A stretch of DNA of 64,000 nt from Paracentrotus lividus (Eukaryota; Echinodermata; Echinoidea; Camarodonta; Echinidae). The notes below the pieces were generated by a model. The model did no database searches and was not told the origin of the DNA. It saw only the letters and a program-made list of their open reading frames with translations. Position 1 is the first letter of the stretch, and the number at the start of each line of letters is the position of its first letter. Position numbers and translations under genes: made by a program. Shown here one piece after another: positions 45,522 through 56,910 of the stretch. Location: positions 32,155,421 through 32,219,420 of the forward strand of contig CALNVZ010003433.1 in NCBI GenBank assembly GCA_940671915.1, read 5' to 3'.

Positions 45522-46344
45522 CCCAATCGCGCCATTGACCCACTTTTTTGGTTTGGGTCAATAACTCTTTTTTTACAGAGCTCTAAACATACACCTGGTA
45601 TATCAGTAAAAAGAGAGAAAAATTCTGCATATATTGTGCCCATTTTTGTTGCACATCCATACTGCATTTGATGCCAGTAATTTTATTAATAAGAAAAATC
45701 TTTAAAATCGTTAAATTGGCAATACATTGGGAAGTTCAAAATCACTGTATTTTCATCAAACTTGGCAATTAAAAACAAATTGTTGAAGTTCCTAACCATG
45801 TGTGTTGGTCAATTAGAAGCATGTAGCATTAAAGGCCCTCGCAAGTCGGAGATCGTGGGGAATGCGCGTTTTTCTTGAGCTCCATTGACTCATACACAAT
45901 CTACAGTGAGGCTTACGCAAGGGTCGGCCTACTGGTGATTAACATTCGGACAGCACGAACATCCCGAAGTTGGCCGAATTCAGTAAGTCAATATGGTCAA
46001 TAGCTTCGGATTAGTTTATAGACTCTCAACGGGTCTCTTCGTATTAATTCAAAGAGAGGACTTGTATAATGCTCCATTTCAAAAACAAAACATAGGTTAG
46101 ATTTACTTCGGACTTCTGGTTAGTTAGTCTAGCCATGAAGGATTATACTCCAGACACCCTGACGCCTGGAGATTACGCAACACGCCTGGCTCTGATTGGA
46201 ATGTTATCATTTCACCCGAGATAAGGTGAATTCCCCATGTTTTATCAATTATACGTCCCTTTAAAATAAAAATATTGCTGTTGCCAATTTGAGGAACGAA
46301 ATATTATCAATTTTAGCCCTTAAATAATCTCTGTACTGAATGGG
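45522..46344. mobile_element. Possible decayed TTAA-flanked element
   Basis: TTAA lies at 45518-45521 and 46345-46348 with CCCAATC at one end and the near complement GAATGGG at the other. The 823-bp length resembles the piggyBac-type MITEs but no other similarity was seen, and such short ends can occur by chance. Confidence 0.3.
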
Positions 46345-46380
46345 TTAAGAGATGATACAGTACATAGTGCAAATGCATCA

Positions 46381-47703
46381 GGGCCATTCCACGTTACGTA
46401 AGTTACACTTCAGAGAAAAAATACTGACTTAAAAGGTCTGCCCTCCTCTTAATAAACTGCATTGGAAGTTTAAATCCTATCATGGTAGATCCTTGCCATA
46501 GACTCTCAAATTTAAGAAACAAAAGTCAGCTCACTGGGCCTGAATAGAAAAAACAATGAGCATTTTAGGAGCGTTACGTAAGTTACGTCAGAGAAAATGG
46601 AATCCCCAACCTTTTTTGGGAAACTTGAAAACTCTGTGAAGTGCTAAGCTTTCATGACTAAACTTTATCAGAAATCAGGAGGGTAGACATGCAGCTAACA
46701 TTTTCAGTTGAAATTAGGACAATCCAATCACCCATATTTTTTATATGAGCCCATCATCGCCGTTACGTAAGTTACAGCTGAGCGTTACGTAAGTTACGCT
46801 GTCTGAAAAATCAATGAAAAAAATATCTAATATCCAATTGTTTGACTTAATTTATGATTAATTTTGTAGAATGACATCATAGGAAACCAAAACTGAAAAC
46901 TTTATTGCTTTATCTTCTTTAGTTTTAAAAATATTTGCATCATAAGCAATCAAATTCAAGTGTAGTCCCACATGTACATAATTTTGTGGGAATTTTGTAA
47001 ATTTCAATAATTTTTTAGCTTCATTTTGGCTATAAAATTTGAATGATAATGCACTTGAATTGATATACTTTTGTCTTTCTGTAAAGTTTCAGAAAGTTTA
47101 ACACAATTTTTCACTGAGTACACTGATGTAACTTACTTAATTTGATGTGTAACTTTAGTAACGTTACGTAAGTTACACTTTTGCAGTGGTACTATCCTAT
47201 GAAGACATTACTTAAATGTTATGATTTTTTCACTATGATATTTAGCATACTACACTAGCTTTAGAAATGCACCATAATTAAATTCTATTCAAGTAATTTT
47301 TGAGTAATAAAACTTTTTGTTGTTTTTGCGTTACGTAAGTTACATCTTAAGATGAGGGTTTTTTTAGACAATTTTTTCGAAAAGTTGTATTTGTCATGGT
47401 AAAATATGATATGGATTTGATTAAAATAACTAAATGTTGATGAATAAAAGTTAAAGGTATCAATATTGTAGTCAAATTAATCATATTGTGGTGTTATCAA
47501 ATTTTTCTTTAAATTCAAATTATTTCCCCTCCTTAACAGACTTGATACTCTGAAACACATATTTTTGGTAGCGGTAATAATTATGCGAAATCAGTTTTGG
47601 AATATGATTTTGTGGGTATTTATCTAACAAAAAAGCTACATTTGGGCATTCATATGCCAATTTTATTTTTTGGTGCTCAGGACCATTTGCCGTGGAATGG
47701 CCC
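46381..47703. mobile_element. Inverted-repeat element with six internal CGTTACGTAAGTTAC motifs
   Basis: Ends GGGCCATTCCACG / CGTGGAATGGCCC with ATCA at both flanks (46377-46380, 47704-47707). The 15-base motif occurs identically at 46392, 46572, 46761, 46783, 47162 and 47329, the first directly next to the left end. No transposase frame. Repeated subterminal and internal motifs usually serve as transposase-binding sites; that is inference. Superfamily unassigned. Confidence 0.7.
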
Positions 47704-48518
47704 ATCAGTTTTCACAAGTACTTTTTAATACAGAAAATGATTTTTTGCTAAATTTTGTCACAGAAAGGGCAATACAAAAATTGTACAAAACAAAAAACTT
47801 GCCTAATTTTTTTTTTATTTATTTAGTGATCCCTATTATCCCTACAGTACAATAGCCCTACATACATGTACATGTAGGACTAAACATTAACATGTAACTC
47901 TTATCATTGTTTACCCCAGCATTAACATGAACAATGGAAACAAAGAAGGCACCTTATTTAGGACATCCTGAGCCCCCATTACCATCTCAATGATAATGAC
48001 AAAGACACTGATCTCAATGGTAATGACAAAGACACCGATAATGGCAATGACAAAAAGCTGTATGGGACCAGCTGTACAACCCAGACTCAAGCAGAAACAA
48101 AGCCAAAGAGCAGCTAAAGGTTCAGAACATACACTATCTATTAAATCCAGACTCACAAGTTTGCCATTTAGGATTGGTGTTGGTTTGGAGACAATTTTAA
48201 CAGCGTGACTGGAATACATCACAAAACACTGTTTCAAATTAATCTGACATGTCTCAATTTTGTTAATTACTTTGCTGTCTGTCTTATTCATGGTTGTATA
48301 TTTCATGTAAACAATATTCAACATGGTATTGCACTGTAAATTATGATGACTTCATTAGGGAAATATAATTTGTCTCATTAAAGATTAAGGATTGTTACAC
48401 AGAAATGTGGGATGACTAGATCAAAGTGCATTAATTGCACCTAAAGTAATTCAGGTTTTGGAATCGCCAAAAATCACAAATTTTTGAAAAGTCAACATGC
48501 AAAACAACATCGGTACAT

Positions 48519-49516
48519 CAGGGTGGTGTTGCATAAAACTCTTTTTCTAACCCGAGTTTTCTCGGGTTAAAAAACTCAGCTTATGTAGACCTATTTCTTA
48601 GGTTATTCAACCTGAGTTTTAAAACACCCTAAAAATTTATTGCATTAATGCTTTTGAAAACTCTGGTATGTTTTTATGCAATGGAAAAAACAGTAAAAAA
48701 TCCAGAAAAATATTGTAACCGGAGTTTTTGGACTTTAACCGGAGTTTTCAGATTTTAACCGGAAAAAAGTCCGGTTAGAAGTTTTATGCAACAGGGTGCA
48801 GGGGTGATATTCTCTCTTGAAAAAAAATAGACATACTAGGGAGCGAAGCGACCGAGGGGAAGAGGATGTGGGAGGGGGTTGTCCCCCCTCCCAAGCAGGG
48901 ACTAAAATTTAAGGGGAGTGAGAGCGATTGCTCTCCCAAGCTCCCCTTAAATGCTTTTTGGGGGAGTGATTTACAGAGCCCCTTGTAACCCCAATCTGAC
49001 ATGAAGAACAAATTTAGCTCCCCTAAAAATTCTCCTTGAGAGCCTCTAGGAGAGCTATTTATAGCTCCCCTGTAAATTTTAAAAATCAGTCCCTGCCCAA
49101 GGTAGGGACTTTTTGCATTTTGGGACTTTAAATGGTGCAATTTTGTGCATACCTGTAGAGAAAAAAAAAATGACAAAAAAAAAAAAAAAAAAAAAAATCG
49201 CAAATCCGATTTAAATTGCAGGAATATCACCCCTGTACCCCGTTGCATAAAACTTCTAACCAGAGTTTTTACCGGTTAAAATCTGAAAACTCCGGTTAAA
49301 GTCCGAAAACTCCGGTTACAATATTTTTCTGGATTTTTTTACTGTTTTTTCCATTGCATAAAAACATACCAGAGTTTTCAAAAGTATTAATGCAATAAAT
49401 TTTTAGGGAGTTTTAAAACTCAGGTTGAATAATCTAAGAAATAGGTCTACATAAGCTGAGATTTTTAACCCGAGAAAACTCGGGTTAGAAAAAAAGTTTT
49501 ATGCAACACCACCCTG
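48519..49516. mobile_element. Composite inverted-repeat element
   Basis: Two arms of about 280 bp (48519-48798 and 49236-49516) are inverted copies, with outer ends CAGGGTGGTGTTGCATAAAA and its complement. Each arm itself ends in a GTTGCATAAAACT-type repeat, so an arm could be a short element on its own. Arms contain repeated CCGGAGTTTT / AACCCGAG words. They flank a separate core (48799-49235). Flanking GTACAT / GTTCAT is a weak possible duplication. Confidence 0.65.
48799..49235. mobile_element. Core element nested between inverted arms
   Basis: Its own 14-bp ends are CAGGGGTGATATTC / GAATATCACCCCTG. The interior holds GC-rich blocks and a long A-run (about 49177-49198). Sequence matches 45180-45400, so it is a family member. 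CAGGGG termini suggest hAT-type, without a clear target duplication. Confidence 0.6.
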
Positions 49517-49897
49517 GTTCATGTAACTCAACACAGGAAAACACTCATTGCCAACATTTGCAGAGATGGGCAGACGTGCACCAGTCCCATTGACAGTCTA
49601 CGTCTATGTCTGTTCACCCATGTAAATCTGTGATTTTGATAAAACAAAACACCCTAGATCTACTAGCCCTACATTGACCTTATCAATCCATTTCCATACC
49701 AAAAAACCAGTGAATATAATTGATTGTAACAATAATTTTCAGTAAGTTTCATTCGATAGTACTCTGTAAATTTTAACCATTGTGCCTCAAAACGTGAAAA
49801 GTCAAAACCTGCACTTTCACTGTGTGCAAAATGAGGTTGCAGGAGACATGGGCGCTTTCAACTTTTACTACACAAAATGACAAGCCTTTTAATAATG

Positions 49898-50180
49898 ATA
49901 ATAATAATGGAGGCTTCTTATATAGCGCTCAGGTCCATCATGCATGACGCTCATGGCGCTTTACAAAGAATGTTTTTTACACATTATTACCCCGGTCACA
50001 GCTAAGCAGGCCAAGTATGTAGCGCTCAAGCATATCGGGTACCCAATTTGCACATGGGTGGGGAGGAGCATTGTAGACAAAACGCCCATGCCCTAGGACG
50101 TAAGTGTCATACCGGGGTTTGAACCCACGGTCCTTGCTTTCTCAGTCCAGTGATATGACCACTACACTATGACACTTCGT
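49898..50180 (-). mobile_element. tRNA-headed SINE
   Basis: On the minus strand the head (50175-50104) resembles a tRNA: an A-box-like AGTGTAGTGGTCA, a B-box-like GGTTCAAACC and a perfect 7-bp acceptor pair GTGTCAT / ATGACAC. The body contains GCGCTTTACAAA-type words and it ends in an (ATT)n tail near 49900. That order (tRNA promoter, body, simple-repeat tail) is the SINE layout. Confidence 0.7.
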
Positions 50181-51184
50181 TTAAACCCATCCTTGTCCGT
50201 GTAGGGTAATGCACCCGATATTGGGTTAGTTATTAAGTTCCATGAAACCATGGACAAGTTACATACGTACATGTACATGTAGTCATACTTTATCCGCCAA
50301 AGACGGAGTCAGCTCCAATCTTACTATCCCAGTTCCATGAACAGCTAGCAAACTAGTGATATTGATATTATAAGATGTCAACGAGTGATAGCCTTTATCG
50401 TTGTTTCGCTGATTGTTAGAAATTATGTTTTTCCAATGATTGATGTGATAAAATCAATCAAAAACTGTTTAAAAGCTTAAAAAATTATGTAAAAGTTATA
50501 AAGTGTGTGATTACACTGCAAATTGTCACTTATTGAATATTTGAAAGGTGTTGATCATGAAATGAATACATTTAAGCCCTTGTCAGAACATGAGATGGGT
50601 TCACCGACATAATTTGATAGTTTCATAAAACAGACTCTGAAAAATCATGCATGCCTGAGGTGGAAATCAAGTTGGGTTTTTTATTCAATATTTTATGTTC
50701 ACTGACCAAATAACAGGACACGATCAAAAAACAGGGGCCCTACCCTAACCCTACCAGTTGTATGCAAAGTGCGAGGCGACATGTGGATGACATAATTCGG
50801 GCGACGAAATCATCGGTGACGTACATGTAGCAATGAATGGATTCATGATACAACAACGTCAATGGCACCACAATGGACTGATATTGCACTTCTCGACTAA
50901 GAACTCTGTGTTATATCTTATACCTTTCTTGAGCACGTCATTTGTTCAAGCCATACGCTGGAACTAGTTATTGTATAATAGATTTATTGATACATGTATA
51001 TATTTGCCTGTATAATAATGGAATAGAACAGTTCAAAATCTGCAGAATTATATTTTATGTCAATTTAATGTTTGATAATATTCAATATTTATGTACATTT
51101 TTGAAACACATTAACGGGTCCAAAAATGTATATTCTCATGATTGTAACGAATCTCCAATCTTGCTGATCAGTTGTCTATCTTTC

Positions 51185-51302
51185 TCTCCACCTCTCCTTT
51201 ACTTCCCTCTCTCCCACTCTCATTCTACTATCCTCCTTGTCCCTCCCGCTTTCTTCTCCCATCTCTGTGCTCCCTTATCTCTCTCTCTCTCGCTCTCTTC
51301 AA
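51185..51302. repeat. CT-rich low-complexity tract
   Basis: CTCTCTCT and TCCCTCTC runs; no gene signal. Confidence 0.7.
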
Positions 51303-51514
51303 TGCCAACGGGATCTATAAGTAATGTATAATTAATGCGTGATAGCCATTTATTATTTTCACAGACTTGTAGACTGAAGAATTGTACAGGTATGAAATTC
51401 TTTCTCCTTTCTACATGCTTTAAATATAAATGGTAGCCATGTTTGTTAAACCAAAATATATTGAATGCATTTATGTTGTTTTAAACAAAGCATGTTATTA
51501 AAACCAGAGATATA

Positions 51515-52499
51515 GGGGAGAGTGGGATTAGTTGGAACACAGGGGTTAGTTGAACATTGCAATTTTCTTTAACGGCCATAAAAAATATTATTTTATGGCA
51601 AATGTACCCTCAGGTTGTGCTATTAGTAACTGCTCCACACATTGTTAGAGCAGGCACCATGCTTCAAGCTTGTGAAGTTAGATCGCATGTTTGTTTTTTT
51701 CACTTGCCTGAGTAGATTTTTGTCACTTTTACAATGATTTATTTCTCAGAGAAGATTCATAAGATTAGAGTTGGCCAGCTTTTTTAGTATAACAAACAGT
51801 TATACCAATAGCGTCAAAACAGGTTAAATAAATGACATGTTGTTTTCCGTCTTTGTGCGTGTAAGCTTCAAAAGTCAAATGGCCTCTGGGTTAGTTGGAA
51901 CATTTTGAACCGGGGTTAGTTGCGAACATGTACTAACAGTAAAATATTTGAACTGAATGCAAAAAATAAAAATCTATACATTCAGTGAAGTGTTCCAAAT
52001 ATTCTCATATACATGTATATTAGTGCCATTGGACAATTTATTTTGGTTTAAACAAAATATATTGCAAAATGCTACTTCACAGGACTTCAGAATAATTGTA
52101 TGCGAGGGGATGCCATCAAGTGTAATAAACATGAAGTGAACAGCAAAAATTTGAACACCAATGTTTAATATTTAATTAGAATCAATAAGCAAATTAGCTT
52201 GAACCCATGTAATAATGTTGTATGGGTAGTCTTAAATATAATATAAAGATTACATGCACAATGTTTCAACTTACCCCATACCATGTTTCAACAACGCCCG
52301 TGTCTGGGGTTAGTTGGAACACTTGACATGGCCTTGTTGAAGATGGATTTTTTCCGGAACCATCACTAAGTTCAAGAATTTGACGGGGTACATTTGTAGC
52401 ATACATACACTCCAGCTGATTGTTTGTTTCTTGAAACAAACCCGCTTTTGTTTTACGGCCATTTTTGTAAAAAATGTTCCATATAACCCCGCTCTCCCC
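51515..52499. mobile_element. TA-flanked element with internal GGTTAGTTGGAACA repeats
   Basis: Ends GGGGAGAGTGGGATTAGTTG and its imperfect complement (CCCGCTCTCCCC end), with TA at 51513-51514 and 52500-52501. Variants of the terminal motif GGTTAGTTGGAACA recur inside near 51525, 51545, 51889, 51912 and 52308. The short frame at 51957-52139 shows no domain. Confidence 0.65.
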
Positions 52500-54049
52500 T
52501 ACTATTAGGAAAACAGTGAAACCTACTATTATTTAGTTAAATACCTTTCATAATACATTCATTTTATATGACCTTTTGCTTAATTTGTATTCCATTCTGT
52601 TGTTTTACGTTGTAAATTTCATCGCATTTGTTATTGTATTTCATGTCACCCTGTACATTGTTGAATAAACACGTAACCTGGGCTTTATGTACTCCCATTA
52701 TTGGGAAATAAATGGTGATTTATAAAAAAAAATTTAAAAAATACTGTACTACAACAATACCCCAAGCTCACCCCCCCCCCCTTTTTATTTCCTCTTTGCC
52801 AATTTGTATGGGAAGGTCCCTGGGCCTAATAAACAGATGTCGAACACACTCATAACATAGGATACTATGAGTATGTCGATAAGAAGTATTGACCTACAAA
52901 TACCGGTAGAAGTGAAAGTGGGACTATGGGTGGCAGGTTTTTGTATCTCGGTCCATTGATTTTTCCTCAATCTTTTTCTTCTTTTTGCAAAAGATATCAA
53001 TTCTTAATTAAAGCCCTCCTAGATCATGCCTATAACCTAATTATATTTCTCAGAGAATGGGTTTTTAATAGATTTTATTTCACTATTATTTATGAAAATA
53101 AAAAATAAAAAGCACTCCCGATATTATGCAGATTGTGAAAAAAAACGCATTTAGTCTTCACACTAGGAATCTGGCCACAGTCCCAACACATGTGGCTTTG
53201 CGGCTAGCGTGGACGAACAGAGAATCCAGCAAAATTAAAAAGCGCAAAAAACTTCCTGAATGAAGAAAAATAAAAACAACTCCACTCCATTAATTTATAA
53301 CTCTTCTTGGAGTATTCCGAAGGCAGGAAAATTCTAAACTCCGAATCGCCGAACAAAGAAGTGAACTAGGTCAAAGGGATTCGACGATATCGCGATTTCA
53401 AAATTCTATGTCGATCGAACGATCGCGCATTCTGCTGAAAAAGTCAACAAAACAGTGTGACCTTAATTCCCGCACGGGCGTTTGACAAAGATTTATCAAG
53501 AAATTCTATCAGTCTATTAAAGGAAAGGGAATAACAGTAGATTCTAAATGTAAGTCAAAATTTCATAAATAAGATAATATTAACATCATCTCACAATGTT
53601 ACGACATTAACTCGGAAAATGATGATTTCAAGACCCTTGTAAAAAATCTCGGAATTCTGCAACGGACACGCAATTTTCCAATGTTTGGTCAATAATTTCA
53701 CAATTCAATACACCATACCATGACGAAAGTTTGGATCTTCAGCAATTTTTGGTCCCTCTTTCTGATGGTGCTATCAGATTTTCACGATATTGATTACTTT
53801 TTGAGATATCCGTCGTGCGTGAACTAAGGTTCTGCGCGAATTATGGTCACACCACCATACTTTTTCTCATTTTGCGTGAGAAATGGGGTGTTCTGCGTGA
53901 GATCGTGAGACTGACCCGAAATGCGTGATTCTCACGCAAGATGCGTGGTAGCGTGGTAGCTCTGGGGATTTGGTAGCTCTGACGAATTAGTCGACGACTG
54001 ACAGCCCAAGCCCAGGCCAGGGCCAGTGCGGATTCAAGCATGCGCGTCA

Positions 54050-55087
54050 GGGGGGCGTTTCACGAAACCGTCATAAGTCTAACTTCTTGACTAAATCGGA
54101 GATAGTGAACAACTTGTCCACAAGCGGGTTCCACGAAGCGCCCTCTCTGACAAGATCGTGGACAACAAGCTGACTAAATACTTATGACAGCTCCGGACCT
54201 GTCATATCTTTTGGAGAGCGCTGATACGTCAATCAAACGCAATTTATGGCAAGCGATCGGTTTGGGCGAATTGCATTTGCCGCGACAATCTCGATTTTCT
54301 CATTTTTGTTCATACAAAATGTGGCAACCTCAGGATTTTGGTCTAAAATCTAGAAAATAAATGGTTGTTAACAATTGAGTGATTTTTATATCCAATAAAG
54401 AAATAATACCTCGTAATATATCCAATCAAGAAATAATATTGAATAAATTGCAAAAGCATTATTCAGCTTACCATAAAGCTAAATAAAGAGACCCGCAGAG
54501 ACTACGTTGGTAGTTAAAATCGATCTATTAGTCCCAAAATTAATAATTTTGAATAGATTTCTTTTTAAATTACAATGCACTAGATCTATTAATTTCTTTT
54601 TGTGAGCAAACAGAAAATTTAGGAAAAAACCTCAATCTAGCTCCATTTTCAGCTAGCGTACTTTTGTATAGTCTGATTTACGAAACTATGAAATTAGCAC
54701 ATCCGGGGGTACCCATCTCATGTTCTGACGTGGTCTTATTAATTTCATGATTGACACCTTGTAAATATGTGCAGTAAGAAACATTGTGCGTTTTAATTCA
54801 TATTATATAAATTATACATAATTTTATGAGCTTTCATACTGTTATTGACCGATTTTATCACTTCAATTTCGATAATATTGAACATTTTGCTAAACCACAA
54901 TGTCTAAATATCAACGAAACCGTGATTAAGGCTATTGCTCGATGACATCATCTCCGATAATATCGATATTACAAATTGTCGAGCTTGGAAGAGCTTTGTG
55001 TAACCGACTTAGTAAGATTGGAGCTAACTACGTGGTTGGTGGATAAAGATATGACTAACTTGTCCATGGTTTCGTGAAACGCCCCCC
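54050..55087. mobile_element. Inverted-repeat element in copy 1
   Basis: Ends GGGGGGCGTTTCACGAAACC / GGTTTCGTGAAACGCCCCCC. Subterminal ATGACTAACTTGTCCA-type words also recur in inverted form. No ORF. The matching element in copy 2 lies at about 58182-59224. Confidence 0.65.
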
Positions 55088-56415
55088 AGCACGACACACG
55101 TAGACCTCTCAATTCTCATTACCGCACCTGTCCACCACCGGTGCCTGGTCCACCACCCACCACAACACATCGCACCTTCCCAGAATAAGAAAGCGACTCA
55201 TTCGGCCTTTCGGCTCACTTGCATGGAACATTCATAGCTCAAAATACATTGGTTTGAGGCTTTACTTTTTATGAAATACCAAACACACAATAACAACATA
55301 GAAATCTTCGAAATTATATTAAAATTTAGTAATATTTACCTCCCTTTCAGCATGAATTTGTTCCATTTTAATCTCCTTAGATACGAAACGCTTTTCACAA
55401 AATCGCCATTTATTTTATCGGAAACGTCTACTTTTTTATATAGGGGCGCGCGCCGGAGCAAAATATTTTACCACAATTAGCTAAGGCGAGGGGCATATTT
55501 GAGTCAACATTATTCATCATTTTAACTTTTCATGGCTAATTAAAAAATAAAATTTACAATTAAAGTATATAATTAGATTCGTATAGATTGTAAATTAACA
55601 CGTGGTGTGACATTATTTTATCCCTCAATTCAAACAATTTTTAGGTTCCCCTATGTATGAAATGAATTGTGTAGTCTGCTGAATTGCTACCGGACCAACC
55701 GGTCACGAGATGGCGGCCTACCTCTTTACGAGTATATCGCTTTGGGGCAAAAGGAGAGAGAGAGATAAAAAAAAGAATTTGGTTTGTTTTGTTTTGTTTG
55801 TTTGTTTGTTTGTTGATGACTTCTATTCTAAAATGTCTCTTTGAAAGAATGAAAGACAAAAAATAGAAACCAAATTAACAAACGAAATCATAGCATATAC
55901 CGAAACCCCCCCCCCCAAACATATATGTATTTAAAAAGAATGTACACGTATAGGCCTACAGCTTTAAATACCACTTGCTACATACGGTGCGTATAAAAAA
56001 AAGGGTAATCCATTTTCGGAGGGGCCATATTACCATCTCATCTATTTTGACTTTTTTTTCTCTCTCTATCATACAATTGAAGACAGACTCCTCCTTTTAA
56101 CAATCTTGAATCATAGATGTAACGCATAAACGAATAAATTGCAAATGAAGGTGACATGTGGCCATCCATTGATTTTCAAACTTTTTGTAATCGGATAGAA
56201 GACAAATGAGATGCTTTCAAAGGAGTCACACATCATCGCAGGCAATAGACCTACTCTTTAATGATCTAGGACAGCAGGGAAAGCATTCGGTCCGTCTTCT
56301 TTCATTTTCGTAACATTTGGGGAAATGAAGTTCTGTACACCTGTCCACTTTATTTGTAATTTACTCATTATGCTTTAAATGTCATCATCATGGCTTGGCT
56401 TCGCGAACAAAGATA

Positions 56416-56910
56416 TCACGAAGGGGGTTGCCTACGTCGACTGCAGGCACGCTCGTGGCTGACAAGACCAATACGGGATAGGCAGGTACGGCCACAGCGT
56501 CTGCAGTCAAAGGTCACATCTGGTATGGCTGCTGAGGCCTCACGGTTTTTCCTTCGGCGACGTTTCTCCCTCAGATTGCTTCTGCGCGAATCCTCGAAGG
56601 AGGAGACAGCCTGGTGGATGGTGTGGCGCCAGGTAATGCGGTTAGCAGCCAAAGTAGACCACTGGCGATGGTCGATGAGGCAGGCACCGAGAGACTTCTT
56701 CAGGGAGTCCTTGTAACGCTTTTTTGGTGCCCCTCTGTCGCGGTGGCCAGTGGAAAGTTCGCCGTATAGTACAATCTTGGGCAGGCGGTGATTGTCCATT
56801 CTAGAGACGTGCCCTGCCCAGCGTAGCTGTGATTTAAGTAGCATGGCCTCGACACTGGTGATCTCCGCCTGTTCAAGGACTTCAACGTTTGTGACATAGT
56901 CACTCCAATG
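56416..56910 (-). pseudogene. 3' part of a non-LTR retrotransposon polyprotein (copy 1)
   Basis: An open frame of about 165 codons encodes the C-terminal part of an endonuclease/reverse-transcriptase protein: WSDYVTNVEVLEQA, then RWAGHVSRMDNHRLPK, KKRYKDSLKKSL and a terminal Cys/His finger CRRC-x11-H-x4-C type. The stop TGA is at 56418-56416. It is cut off at 56910 by the duplication junction, so its first part is missing here; the longer version is at 60532-64000. Confidence 0.8.

Larger units (their letters stand above)
52791..56910. repeat. 4.12-kb tandem unit, copy 1
   Basis: Begins CCTCTTTGCCAAT and ends GTCACTCCAATG. The same order of sequence follows at 56911-61028. It contains a sequence with repeated GCGTGAG words (53870-53950), an inverted-repeat element (54050-55087) and the 3' end of a non-LTR retrotransposon. 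The breakpoint at 56910 lies within retrotransposon coding sequence. Compared with copy 2, the retrotransposon frame here is intact. Confidence 0.85.

Noticed and set aside
47911..48324. 137-codon minus-strand ORF with a hydrophobic stretch
   Set aside because: The hydrophobic part comes from short AATGACAAAGACAC-type tandem repeats; no homology or exon context recognised.
48784..49248. 154-codon minus-strand ORF
   Set aside because: Lies across the core of an inverted-repeat element and its A-run; composition-driven.
50104..50175. Functional tRNA gene
   Set aside because: The anticodon arm does not pair well and the sequence continues into a SINE body and simple-repeat tail.
53847..54041. 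64-codon minus-strand ORF, repeated at 57999-58256
   Set aside because: Part of the duplicated repeat unit with GCGTGAG palindromes; no domain recognised and the frame is not maintained between copies.
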